A stretch of DNA of 16,950 bases from JAGXQV01 sp964505475 (GTDB lineage Bacteria > Pseudomonadota > Gammaproteobacteria > Burkholderiales > Sulfuricellaceae), in contig CAZDIJ010000060.1 of NCBI GenBank assembly GCA_964505475.1, forward strand, positions 1 through 16,950, given 5' to 3'. The position numbers were made by a program, and so were the translations under genes. Under the pieces are notes generated by a model. That model was not told where the DNA came from, searched no databases, and worked only from the letters and a program-made list of their open reading frames with translations. Of the stretch, positions 1 through 7,023 are shown in pieces. Each line of letters begins with the position of its first letter. Position 1 is the first letter of the stretch.

Positions 1-29
1 AGGGCTACCCTCTTAAACTCGACTCAATA

Positions 30-57
30 TTGTCTTGACTGAGGGGGCCACTATAAC
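30..57 (+). promoter_or_regulatory. Weak sigma70-like promoter candidate
   Basis: A TTGTCT hexamer at 30-35 and a TATAAC hexamer at 52-57 are separated by 16 bases. They match the sigma70 -35 box at 4 of 6 positions and the -10 box at 5 of 6. It points towards the small unknown gene and the MEKHLA gene, but lies over 150 bases upstream of the first start, and a chance match is possible. The rest of 1-199 shows no gene; a purine-rich stretch lies at about 69-103. Confidence 0.25.
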
Positions 58-277
58 CCGCTGTTACAGGAAGAGAAAAAATCAGCAAAAAGAGAAAGAG
101 AATTCGCACGTCTAACCTTTCATTATGTTAAATAAAGGGCGTGCACCCGATGACTATCCCCTTAAAGAGTAAAATCACCCACTTTCACGAAGCAACAAAT
201 TGGTTTATAACGCCAATCATCACCATAACCCAAGGTTGCCGGAATCAGGAATGAGAGACCCGCTGGATAAGAAAACT

Positions 278-601
278 ATGGATTTTGCCGACTCGGAAAT
301 TCCTGTTTCAGGTGGCCATGTCTTGATGGATAGGCATCGCCATATCGCTATCGTTACGAAGAGAACGTCCAAGTTCGCGCAACTTGTCCGTGTTCAGGCG
401 AACACTTTGAGGATTTCAAAGATCACTTCGAAACAGCTCATAACGGAATGGGTCAATGCGGACTATCCTTTTGAAGATGCCGTGGCAAGGCTTCTGGAAC
501 TGGGTAAAAAGCACGGTATTACCGAGCATGCCCGTAAGGCTTTGGAATCCCTGGTGGCAAACAGCAAAAGGCCGGTTCAATTCAGCCTGTTCGACTGTTG
601 A
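278..601 (+). CDS. Small protein of unknown function upstream of a MEKHLA gene
   Basis: I do not recognise a named family. The frame is open from a TTG at 200, with in-frame ATG codons at 251 and 278. I prefer 278 (107 residues), because the residues between 200 and 278 are rich in His, Asn and Pro and look non-coding. None of the three starts has a well-spaced ribosome binding site, so the start is uncertain. The protein is soluble-looking, basic in its first half (DRHRHIAIVTKRTSK, then several Lys/Arg), then predicted helical (roughly residues 55-95), and ends in FSLFDC. There is no signal peptide, membrane segment or Cys pair. It ends 19 bases before the MEKHLA gene on the same strand, so the two are probably co-transcribed. 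A small regulatory or nucleic-acid-binding protein would fit the charge, but that is a guess. Confidence 0.6.
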   Translation: MDFADSEIPVSGGHVLMDRHRHIAIVTKRTSKFAQLVRVQANTLRISKITSKQLITEWVNADYPFEDAVARLLELGKKHGITEHARKALESLVANSKRPVQFSLFDC

Positions 602-620
602 GGGCTGCCGGGGGGAAGGA

Positions 621-1100
621 ATGGTAAATCTGACGCAGCATGCTGCGATTTTGTGTGCCAGCTATCAACGCTTGACAGGTCGTGAGTTGATTCCGCCTAG
701 AACAATTCGGGAAAGCATTGCCGCTTATCTGGAAAACGCGCCTTTTGCATTGGTTTCGCACGATACGCAAGCCGATCCGGTATTTAATTACGGCAACAGA
801 ATTGCACGGGAACTCTTTGAAATGACTTGGGATGAGTTGACCTCCCTGCCCTCTCGCTTGTCCGCCGAACCGGTCAGGCAAATGGAAAGGGCGCGTCTGC
901 TAAGCGATGTTTCCAGGAGGGGCTATGTCGACAACTATTCAGGAATCCGCATATCAAAGAGCGGTCGGCGATTCGAAATCAAGAATGCGACGATATGGAA
1001 CCTATTCGATAACGAAGGGGGGAGCCATGGGCAGGCGGCATTAATCAGAAGTTGGGCGGATATCTCTCTGCAAGAAGCAAATCCCCGTAGCCAAGCGTAA
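621..1100 (+). CDS. MEKHLA domain-containing protein (PAS-like)
   Basis: This 159-residue protein consists almost entirely of a MEKHLA domain, a PAS-like fold known from the C-terminus of plant HD-ZIP III factors and from stand-alone bacterial proteins. The diagnostic stretch is at residues 44-92, with SHDTQADPVFNYGN, ELFEMTW and SLPSRLSAEPV, followed by DNYSGIRISKSGRRF at 104-118 and ATIWNL at 123-128. The family is thought to sense a small ligand or redox state, but no ligand is established. No output domain is present, so any signalling needs a partner; the small gene just upstream is one candidate. The frame is open further upstream, but ATG 621 is preferred because purine-rich GGGGGAAGGA precedes it and the upstream part only overlaps the previous gene. 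The stop codon lies in a palindrome shared with tatD. Confidence 0.85.
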   Translation: MVNLTQHAAILCASYQRLTGRELIPPRTIRESIAAYLENAPFALVSHDTQADPVFNYGNRIARELFEMTWDELTSLPSRLSAEPVRQMERARLLSDVSRRGYVDNYSGIRISKSGRRFEIKNATIWNLFDNEGGSHGQAALIRSWADISLQEANPRSQA

Positions 1101-1117
1101 TTCAAGCGCTTGAATTA
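1098..1117. terminator. 20-bp perfect palindrome shared by two convergent stop codons; possible bidirectional terminator
   Basis: The bases TAATTCAAGCGCTTGAATTA form a perfect inverted repeat. The first three are the TAA stop of the MEKHLA gene on the plus strand; the last three are the TAA stop of tatD on the minus strand. In RNA the repeat would fold into an AT-rich stem with a small GCGC loop. Only a short T-run (1118-1120) follows on the plus strand and none is obvious on the minus strand, so it is at best a weak intrinsic terminator. A protein-binding site is the alternative. Confidence 0.45.
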
Positions 1118-1903
1118 TTTCGCTTCCGACGGAACCGGCAGCTTCATCAATTTAAAGAAGTTACGTGTCGTTTGTTGCATAACTTCTTCTGTTTCAATAT
1201 CTTTAATCCTTGCTATTTCTTCTGCCACATACCTGACGAAGGCTGGTTGATTGATTTTTCCCCGGTGCGGCGCCGGCGCCAGATAGGGTGAATCCGTTTC
1301 AACCAGGATGCGCTCCAAGGGGACGGCGCGCGCAACTTCCTTGACTTGCGTGGCGTTCTTGAACGTGACGATGCCGGAAAAAGAGATATGGAAATTCATT
1401 GCCAAGGCTTGTTGCGCCACATCCAGATTTTCCGTGAAGCAATGCATGATTCCTCCTGTTTCGCCAGCCTTTTCCTCCTCCAGGAGGCGCAGGGTGTCGC
1501 CCGCCGCCTCGCGGGTGTGGACGATCAGCGGCTTGCCTACTTGGCGGGCGGCGCGGATATGGGTGCGAAATCTTTCCCGCTGCCATGCCAGATCGCCTTT
1601 GAGGCGGTAGTAATCCAGGCCGGTTTCACCGATGGCGAGCACCTTGGGATGCCTGGCCAGTTCGGCTAGTTCGTCGATTGTCGGTTCGTGCGCGTTTTCA
1701 TAATCGGGATGCACTCCAACCGAGGCATAAAGATTGGCATGCGCTTCCGCCAAGGCGAGCACTTTGGGAAAATCCTCGATGTTCACGCCGATGCATAAGG
1801 CATGGCCGACGCCGTTTTGCCGCATATTGCCTAGCAATTCGTCAATGTTTGCGGCGAGTTCGGGAAAATCGAGATGACAGTGTGAGTCGACCAGCATGGG
1901 CAT
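1115..1903 (-). CDS. tatD: TatD-family metal-dependent hydrolase/deoxyribonuclease
   Basis: This 262-residue TatD/YcfH-type TIM-barrel hydrolase has a length typical of the family. The metal-binding residues are all visible: H8 and H10 in the N-terminal DSHCHLD motif, E93 in GETGLDYY, H129 in IVHTRE, H154 in MHCF, and D204 in ETDSPYLAP. Family members act as DNases in DNA repair or turnover in the cytoplasm; the exact substrate of this YcfH-like branch is not settled. It is the last gene of the long minus-strand operon and starts 2 bases after the pilZ stop with no visible ribosome binding site, which suggests translational coupling. ATG 1903 is used; an ATG two codons in is equally possible. 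The holB-pilZ-tatD order matches that known from Pseudomonas. Confidence 0.95.
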   Translation of the reverse strand: MPMLVDSHCHLDFPELAANIDELLGNMRQNGVGHALCIGVNIEDFPKVLALAEAHANLYASVGVHPDYENAHEPTIDELAELARHPKVLAIGETGLDYYRLKGDLAWQRERFRTHIRAARQVGKPLIVHTREAAGDTLRLLEEEKAGETGGIMHCFTENLDVAQQALAMNFHISFSGIVTFKNATQVKEVARAVPLERILVETDSPYLAPAPHRGKINQPAFVRYVAEEIARIKDIETEEVMQQTTRNFFKLMKLPVPSEAK

Positions 1904-1905
1904 GT

Positions 1906-2271
1906 TTACATGGTGTGGGTCGGACGGCTGGATTTGAGGGTGCCGCCCAGCAGGCCTTCGATCTTGTTACGCACCGCGATGCCGTTTTCATTCTCGCTGA
2001 ATTGGACGCCGATGCCCTGCGTCTTGTTATTCTGCGACCCCACGGGGGTGATCCAGGCGACGTGTCCATCGACAGGCAATTTAGCCGGTTCGTCGAGCAA
2101 TGTCAGCAGCATCAACACCTCGTCACCGATGCGATATGGCTTCGGAGTCGGAATGAATATTCCTCCCCCCTTTAGATAAGGCATATAGGCGGCGTACAGC
2201 GCCGAGCGCTCCTTGATGGTCAGCGATAAGACTCCCGGGCGCGAGGCGGGTTGCGGAATGCTATCTGACAC
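1906..2271 (-). CDS. pilZ: Type IV pilus assembly protein PilZ (non-canonical PilZ domain)
   Basis: This 121-residue single PilZ domain belongs to the type IV pilus branch. The core is visible at residues 48-91: IGDEVLMLLTLLDEP, then VDGHVAWITPVGSQNNKTQGIGVQF. The RxxxR and D/NxSxxG motifs by which most PilZ domains bind cyclic di-GMP are absent; the second is replaced by KGGGIFIPTP. This matches the original Pseudomonas/Xanthomonas PilZ, which does not bind the nucleotide and works with FimX and PilB in pilus extension. The start is GTG (complement of 2269-2271), and the first 11 bases overlap the end of holB, so translation is probably coupled. The holB-pilZ-tatD position is the conserved one and supports the name. 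It implies type IV pili or twitching, though no pilus structural genes are in the window. Confidence 0.92.
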   Translation of the reverse strand: MSDSIPQPASRPGVLSLTIKERSALYAAYMPYLKGGGIFIPTPKPYRIGDEVLMLLTLLDEPAKLPVDGHVAWITPVGSQNNKTQGIGVQFSENENGIAVRNKIEGLLGGTLKSSRPTHTM

Positions 2272-3289
2272 GGGCGCCCTCCTGTTTTCGATTCACGGAC
2301 TGCCAGAACGAGAGCAGCAACTGCTCCAGCAACAGGCGGACATTGAGCGGATGGTGGAGACTTCTTTGCGCGACGATCAGGTCGCTTTGAAAACCGAGTA
2401 GCCGCGGAATATTTATGGCATCCGCCATCGCCGTGAGTTTATCAGAGAAGTCCTGATGGTAGCGTACCTTGCCTGTTGCGTGCGCGCAAAGCAAATCGTA
2501 AACCCAGGTTTGCAGCCAATTCAACACCCATGCCAGTTCCAGTTTCTCGCTCATCTCGGCGAGCGCAAATGGATCGAGTTTTTCGTCCAGGCTTGCCAGG
2601 AAGGCTGCGCGCTTTTCGCGGTAGCCGGCATCGCTCAGCGCAAGCGCCCGCAACGGCGCAAAACCGGCTTGGGCAAGGCTGACTTCCGGCTCGGCAACCC
2701 CCTGCGCCTGCAACCATTCATGGGCTTGCCGGCGCGAAGGAACCGGCATGGCGATTTTCAGGCAACGGCTGCGGATGGTGGGCAATAGGCGTTGCAGTTG
2801 ATGTGAAACCAAAATAAACAAGGTGTTGGAAGGAGGTTCTTCAAGTGTTTTGAGCAATGCGTTGGCGGCCTGTACGTTCATCGCTTCCGCAGGATGAAGC
2901 AGGATCACCCGCATCCCGCCACGGCTGGCGGAAAGGCCGACGGAGCCGATCAATTCGCGCACTTGGGCTACGGTTATCAAATGATTCTGTTTTTTTTCCT
3001 TGTCCTCCTTGGCGTCGTCCGTACCACTGGCTTCGGCGGACGTTTCGCTATCCGGACACAGCAGATGCAAATCGGGGTGGGTGCCGGCGGCCAGCCATCC
3101 GCACGCCGCACAACGCCCGCAAGCTATGCCGCCGCTATCGGGGTCCTCGCACAGCATGGCATGGGCGAAGTGCTCGGCGAAATCGCGTTTGCCGGTGCCG
3201 CTTTGCCCATACAACAGCAAGGCATGCGACTGGCTTTGCCTGCGCTCGATAATCTCTTGCCAACGCTTTGATTGCCATGGGTAAATCAT
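2261..3289 (-). CDS. holB: DNA polymerase III subunit delta prime
   Basis: This 342-residue protein is the delta-prime subunit of the clamp loader, which with gamma/tau and delta loads the beta sliding clamp on primed DNA. An AAA+ module is visible: a P-loop-like GQSGTGK at 28-34, a zinc finger (C47, C57, C60, C63), and the SRC sensor motif at 174-176 after LLPTI. Delta prime itself usually does not hydrolyse ATP, but here the P-loop looks intact. LLKTLEEPP at 145-153 is a very conserved clamp-loader signature. An unusually charged, low-complexity segment (residues 80-103, many Asp, Glu, Lys) lies just after the zinc finger. The gene starts 4 bases after the tmk stop with no strong ribosome binding site, and its end overlaps pilZ. 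Confidence 0.95.
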   Translation of the reverse strand: MIYPWQSKRWQEIIERRQSQSHALLLYGQSGTGKRDFAEHFAHAMLCEDPDSGGIACGRCAACGWLAAGTHPDLHLLCPDSETSAEASGTDDAKEDKEKKQNHLITVAQVRELIGSVGLSASRGGMRVILLHPAEAMNVQAANALLKTLEEPPSNTLFILVSHQLQRLLPTIRSRCLKIAMPVPSRRQAHEWLQAQGVAEPEVSLAQAGFAPLRALALSDAGYREKRAAFLASLDEKLDPFALAEMSEKLELAWVLNWLQTWVYDLLCAHATGKVRYHQDFSDKLTAMADAINIPRLLGFQSDLIVAQRSLHHPLNVRLLLEQLLLSFWQSVNRKQEGARVR

Positions 3290-3293
3290 AAAT

Positions 3294-3899
3294 TCAGAAT
3301 GCCGAGATGATCTCTTCGATGTTTTTTTGAATTTCGCCCAAGCCGCGCGTGGCGTCGATAACGCGGAAACGCCGGGGAAATTGCCGGGCGCGGCTCAAAT
3401 AGCTTTCGCGCACCCGTTGAAAAAAATCCTGTTTTTCCTGCTCGAAGCGGTCAAGGGTGGCATTATTCGCCAAACGCTGGCGGCCTACCTCGACCGGAAC
3501 ATCGAACAGCAAGGTCAGATCGGGCTGCAAGCCTTCCTGCACCCATTGCTCCAGAGCCAGCAGCTTGTTTTCGTCCAATCCCCTGCCCCCGCCTTGGTAA
3601 GCGAAGCTGGCATCGCCGAAGCGGTCCGAAATGACCCATTTGCCCGCATCGAGAGCGGGACGGATCACTTTGTCCAGATGCTCGCGGCGTGCGGCGAACA
3701 TCAGCAAGGCCTCGGTTTCCAGGTGCATGGGCTGGCTCAGCAGGATTTCCCGCAACTTCTCGCCCAGCGGCGTTCCGCCCGGTTCCCGGGTGACCACGAT
3801 GCCATGCCCCTGCGCGCGCAGGCGATTGGCCAGCCAATCGAGATGGGTGCTTTTGCCGGCGCCGTCGATGCCTTCGAAAGTGATGAATTTGCCTGTCAT
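3294..3899 (-). CDS. tmk: Thymidylate kinase
   Basis: This 201-residue enzyme phosphorylates dTMP to dTDP with ATP in the dTTP pathway. The P-loop is FEGIDGAGKST at residues 8-18. The TMP-binding TREPGGTPLGEKLRE lies at 37-51, and the DRFGDASFAYQGGGRGL segment at 92-108 carries the catalytic DR pair and an LID region with the Arg typical of E. coli-type enzymes. It is slightly shorter than the E. coli protein (213), with nothing missing. Its ATG overlaps the mltG stop by 4 bases (ATGA), a standard coupling arrangement, and holB follows after 4 bases, as in E. coli. Confidence 0.97.
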   Translation of the reverse strand: MTGKFITFEGIDGAGKSTHLDWLANRLRAQGHGIVVTREPGGTPLGEKLREILLSQPMHLETEALLMFAARREHLDKVIRPALDAGKWVISDRFGDASFAYQGGGRGLDENKLLALEQWVQEGLQPDLTLLFDVPVEVGRQRLANNATLDRFEQEKQDFFQRVRESYLSRARQFPRRFRVIDATRGLGEIQKNIEEIISAF

Positions 3900-4894
3900 G
3901 GTCGGTTCAACTGATAGCGAGCCACTGCCCGGTTGTGCTCCGTCAAGGAACCTGAAAAATAGTGCGTGCCGTTGCCCTTGGCGACGAAATACAATGCCGG
4001 CGATTTGGCCGGATGCAGCGCCGCCTGGATCGCCTCGCCGCCCGGCATGGCGATCGGCGTGGGCGGCAGGCCGCCACGGGTGTAGGTATTATACGGCGTA
4101 TCCGCGAGCAAATCGCGTTTGCGCAGGTTGCCGTCGAATGCCTCTCCCAGCCCGTAGATGACCGTGGGATCGGTTTGCAGACGCATGCCGATGCGCAAGC
4201 GGTTGACGAAAACCGCAGCGATCATCGGGCGCTCGCTGGCCTGGCCGGTTTCCTTTTCGATGATCGAGGCCATGGTCAATGCCTCGTAAGGGGTGGCGTA
4301 AGGCAAATCCGGGGCACGTTCGTTCCACGCTTGGCCAAGGCGGGATTGCATCATGCGGTACGCGCGTTTGAGGATGGAAACGTCGCTCATGCCCCGACTG
4401 AAATAGTAGGTGTCCGGGAAGAACATCCCTTCCGCGGCCTCGCCGTCCACTTCGAGTCGCCGCAAGATTTCTTGCTCCGTCATGGCGAGCGTGGTGTGAC
4501 GCACTGCCGGGTGGTCGTTGAGCGCCTTGCGCACCTGGCGGAACGTCCAGCCTTCGATGAATACTACCTGGCTCTGGGTCACATCGCCGCGCGTCAGCTT
4601 GAGAAACAGGCGATAAGGGGTGATTTCCCCTTCCAGCAGGTAATTGCCGGCCTTGATGTCGTTGGCCTTGCCCAATGCGCGCACGAGGAAGATAAAACTC
4701 CACGGCTCCGCGATCAGCTTCTCGTCGGCCAACTGGCGCGCCACGGAGCGCAGGCTGCTGCCATGCTTGATTTCAAGTTCGCGGGGCGAGGGTTCCAAGG
4801 CAAGCGGCATTACGGCGAAGTACGCCATCCAGCAGACCGCCGCGAGGCCGACAAGCAGGAGCAGCGAAAATGCGAGTTTGATCGGTCTAAACAT
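3896..4894 (-). CDS. mltG: Endolytic peptidoglycan transglycosylase MltG
   Basis: This 332-residue protein is a YceG/MltG-family lytic transglycosylase that cleaves nascent glycan strands and probably ends their elongation. One membrane-spanning helix (about residues 7-29) anchors it in the inner membrane with the catalytic part in the periplasm. A LysM-like region follows at about 38-110. The catalytic motif ASIIEKETG is at 209-217; E213 or E215 corresponds to the essential E218 of E. coli. NRLRIGMRLQTDPTVIYG at 231-248, GGLPPTPIAMPG and YFVAKGNGTHYFS further on are family signatures. Length is close to E. coli MltG (340). It overlaps pabC upstream by 8 bases and tmk downstream by 4, and the pabC-mltG-tmk order is conserved in gammaproteobacteria. 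Confidence 0.96.
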   Translation of the reverse strand: MFRPIKLAFSLLLLVGLAAVCWMAYFAVMPLALEPSPRELEIKHGSSLRSVARQLADEKLIAEPWSFIFLVRALGKANDIKAGNYLLEGEITPYRLFLKLTRGDVTQSQVVFIEGWTFRQVRKALNDHPAVRHTTLAMTEQEILRRLEVDGEAAEGMFFPDTYYFSRGMSDVSILKRAYRMMQSRLGQAWNERAPDLPYATPYEALTMASIIEKETGQASERPMIAAVFVNRLRIGMRLQTDPTVIYGLGEAFDGNLRKRDLLADTPYNTYTRGGLPPTPIAMPGGEAIQAALHPAKSPALYFVAKGNGTHYFSGSLTEHNRAVARYQLNRP

Positions 4895-5699
4895 GGGATT
4901 CGGCCAGAAATTTACGGATTTGCGGCGAGCAGGCGCCGGCGCCCCAGGTTTTGGCGCCGATTTCGCGTATTTGCCATATGCCGATCAGGCTGTTGCACAC
5001 CATGACCTCATCGGCGCGCCACAATTCATCCAGTGCGACATCCCGGATTTCACATGGCATTCCCGTGTCGAGCGCCCAGGCGCAAATGCGCTCGCGGGTC
5101 ACTCCCGCGACACCGCATCGGCTTAGCTCGGGTGTCACCAGGATGCCCCCCCGGACGAGAAACAGGTTGCTGCTTACCCCTTCAGCCAGATTGCCGCGCT
5201 GGTCGAGCAGCAATCCCTCGGCGACTGACGGATCATTCCATTCGGCGCGCGCCAGCACGTTTTCCAGGCGGTTGAGATGCTTGATTCCGGCAAGGCGCGG
5301 CTGGTCGGACAGGCGCAATTCGCACAAGCGCGCCTTGATGCCGTCACGGGCATTTCCGGGCGGATAGCCCGGCACGGCGCTGCCGATGACGATGCGGCTC
5401 GCTTGCGCATGGACAGGCAAAACATAGCCGCGTTCGCCCTGCCCTCTGGTGACGATGATTTTTACCACGCCATTTTCCCGATTGCGGGCAACCTGTTCGA
5501 CTTCATCCCGCAGCAGCCGTTCCGGGGGCGGAGGAATATTCAAGCGCCGGCAATCGTCGCTCAATTTGTCAAAATGGCGTTGCCAGCATTGCGGATGGCC
5601 GCCGCTCACCGCCAAGGTGCGGTAAACGCCGTCGCCGTATGCCAATCCACGGTCGGTGACGGCAATTTTGTCTTCCGCCGCGCCATTTACCAGAATCAT
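4887..5699 (-). CDS. pabC: Aminodeoxychorismate lyase
   Basis: This 270-residue fold-type IV PLP enzyme converts 4-amino-4-deoxychorismate to p-aminobenzoate and pyruvate, a step of folate synthesis. It closely matches the usual length (E. coli 269). The PLP Schiff-base lysine is K140 in GIKHLNRLENVLAR. The N-terminal DRGLAYGDGVYRTL (16-29) and LAEGVSSNLFLV (about residues 171-182) are family hallmarks. D-amino acid and branched-chain aminotransferases share this fold, but the direct coupling to pabB, with a 4-base ATGA overlap, makes the lyase assignment strong. The end overlaps mltG by 8 bases. Confidence 0.93.
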   Translation of the reverse strand: MILVNGAAEDKIAVTDRGLAYGDGVYRTLAVSGGHPQCWQRHFDKLSDDCRRLNIPPPPERLLRDEVEQVARNRENGVVKIIVTRGQGERGYVLPVHAQASRIVIGSAVPGYPPGNARDGIKARLCELRLSDQPRLAGIKHLNRLENVLARAEWNDPSVAEGLLLDQRGNLAEGVSSNLFLVRGGILVTPELSRCGVAGVTRERICAWALDTGMPCEIRDVALDELWRADEVMVCNSLIGIWQIREIGAKTWGAGACSPQIRKFLAESHV

Positions 5700-6994
5700 G
5701 TTTCCAGCGCCTTCAGCAAGCCTTTCGCCTTGGCTCGCGTCTCGTCGAGTTCGCGCGCCGGGTCGGAATCCGCCACGATACCCGCGCCGGCCTTGAACGA
5801 CAATTCCGTATCGCTGAGCATGAAAGTGCGGATCAGGATGTTCATATCCATGCTGCCGTCGCGGTTGAGATAACCCATGCTGCCGGTATAGGCGAAGCGC
5901 GGCGAGGCCTCCAATTCACGGATGATTTGCATGGTGCGCACCTTGGGGCAGCCGGTGATGGTGCCGCCCGGAAACAAGGCGCTCAGTACTTCGCCGGGCG
6001 TCACGGCGGCACGCAAGCGCCCCCTGACATTGGATTCGATATGATGGACATGCGCATAGCTGCGCACCGCCATCAGTTCGTCCACTTCGACGCTGCCGGG
6101 CTGGCAGATGCGGCCGAGGTCGTTGCGCTCCAGGTCGATCAGCATGATGTGTTCGGCACGCTCCTTTGGGCTGTTCATCAGCGCCCGGCGGAGCTTTTCG
6201 TCCTCACGGGGGTCGCCGGAGCGTGGGTGCGTGCCGGCAATGGGACGGGTTTCGATAAGGCCGTCGCCGCGTACCTGTACCAGCCGTTCCGGTGAAGAAC
6301 TGACGATCTTGTGCCGCCCAAAATCGGCAATGCCTCCGAAAGGCGCCGGATTGCTGCGCCTCAGCCGGGCATACAATTGGGCTGCGCTGCCGCTGCATAA
6401 TTTCCCCTGCCAACGGCGCGCCAGGTTGACCTGAAAGACATCGCCTTCACGGATATAGTCCTTGATCCGGGATACGCCGTCCAGAAACAGATCGGCATCC
6501 TCCTCGGTCAGACCGTCCACTTGCACCATCCTGTCGTCCCGCGCGGGCGGCGCACTTTCCAGGTCGGCACGCAGGTTGGCGAGGCATTCTGCATATTCCG
6601 GCTCGGCGAACAAAAAAGTGCGTTGCCGCGCCCTGTCCACCATCACCGCGGCGGGAATGCGCACCAGCGCGCCCAGCGGAAAGCCATCCTCCATGGTTCG
6701 CGGCATAACGCTATGTTCGAGTTCGTGCAGCAGTTCATAGCCAGCGTACACGAACCAGCCGCCGGTAAAGGGAAGCCCGGCATTTTCCGGACAAGAGCGC
6801 ACCGACGATTTCCATTCGGCGTCGAGTGCCGAAAAAAATGGGGAACCGGCTTGCCGCCCGGATGGTTGGGGAAAAGCGAAAAGAATATCCCAGCCGCTGC
6901 TCCCCTGGGTTTGCAGCAGGAATGGATAACGCCCCGGGGCGGCGCAATGCAGACCGAGCAGGTCGGGCGAACCAGGAAGGATGACGACAGGCAC
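5696..6994 (-). CDS. pabB: Aminodeoxychorismate synthase component I (PabB), with TrpE-type PIAGT motif
   Basis: This chorismate-binding enzyme of 432 residues should make 4-amino-4-deoxychorismate from chorismate and ammonia supplied by a PabA partner, which is not in the window. The chorismate-binding domain covers about residues 165-430: GDVFQVNLARRW (184-195), SSSPERLV (232-239), ETRPIAGTHPR (248-258), LIDLERNDLGRIC (285-297), PGGTITGCPK (342-351) and the C-terminal DETRAKAKG. E. coli PabB has a lysine in PIKGT that forms a covalent intermediate; here that position is A253, as in anthranilate synthase TrpE. The following pabC, which overlaps it, argues for PabB all the same. The frame is open back to 7300, but that part lies over the end of fabF and reads as Arg/Pro-rich noise. 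GTG 6994, 29 bases after the fabF stop, gives the natural start (PVVILPGSPDLL). Confidence 0.88.
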   Translation of the reverse strand: MPVVILPGSPDLLGLHCAAPGRYPFLLQTQGSSGWDILFAFPQPSGRQAGSPFFSALDAEWKSSVRSCPENAGLPFTGGWFVYAGYELLHELEHSVMPRTMEDGFPLGALVRIPAAVMVDRARQRTFLFAEPEYAECLANLRADLESAPPARDDRMVQVDGLTEEDADLFLDGVSRIKDYIREGDVFQVNLARRWQGKLCSGSAAQLYARLRRSNPAPFGGIADFGRHKIVSSSPERLVQVRGDGLIETRPIAGTHPRSGDPREDEKLRRALMNSPKERAEHIMLIDLERNDLGRICQPGSVEVDELMAVRSYAHVHHIESNVRGRLRAAVTPGEVLSALFPGGTITGCPKVRTMQIIRELEASPRFAYTGSMGYLNRDGSMDMNILIRTFMLSDTELSFKAGAGIVADSDPARELDETRAKAKGLLKALET

Positions 6995-7023
6995 GGGCGG
7001 ACGCCGCTCTCGCCGTCGCCGGC

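Noticed and set aside
1..11. Small inverted repeat AGGG-CTA-CCCT at the window edge, possibly the end of an upstream terminator
   Set aside because: It has only a 4-bp stem, no following T-run, and its upstream part is outside the window.
69..103. Purine-rich stretch that could look like a repeat or binding site
   Set aside because: It has no unit periodicity or symmetry; simple base bias is enough to explain it.
3962..5005. Long plus-strand open frame opposite mltG and pabC (347 codons)
   Set aside because: It is antisense to well-recognised genes, its His/Arg/Ala-rich composition is typical of shadows in GC-rich DNA, and it shows no domain.
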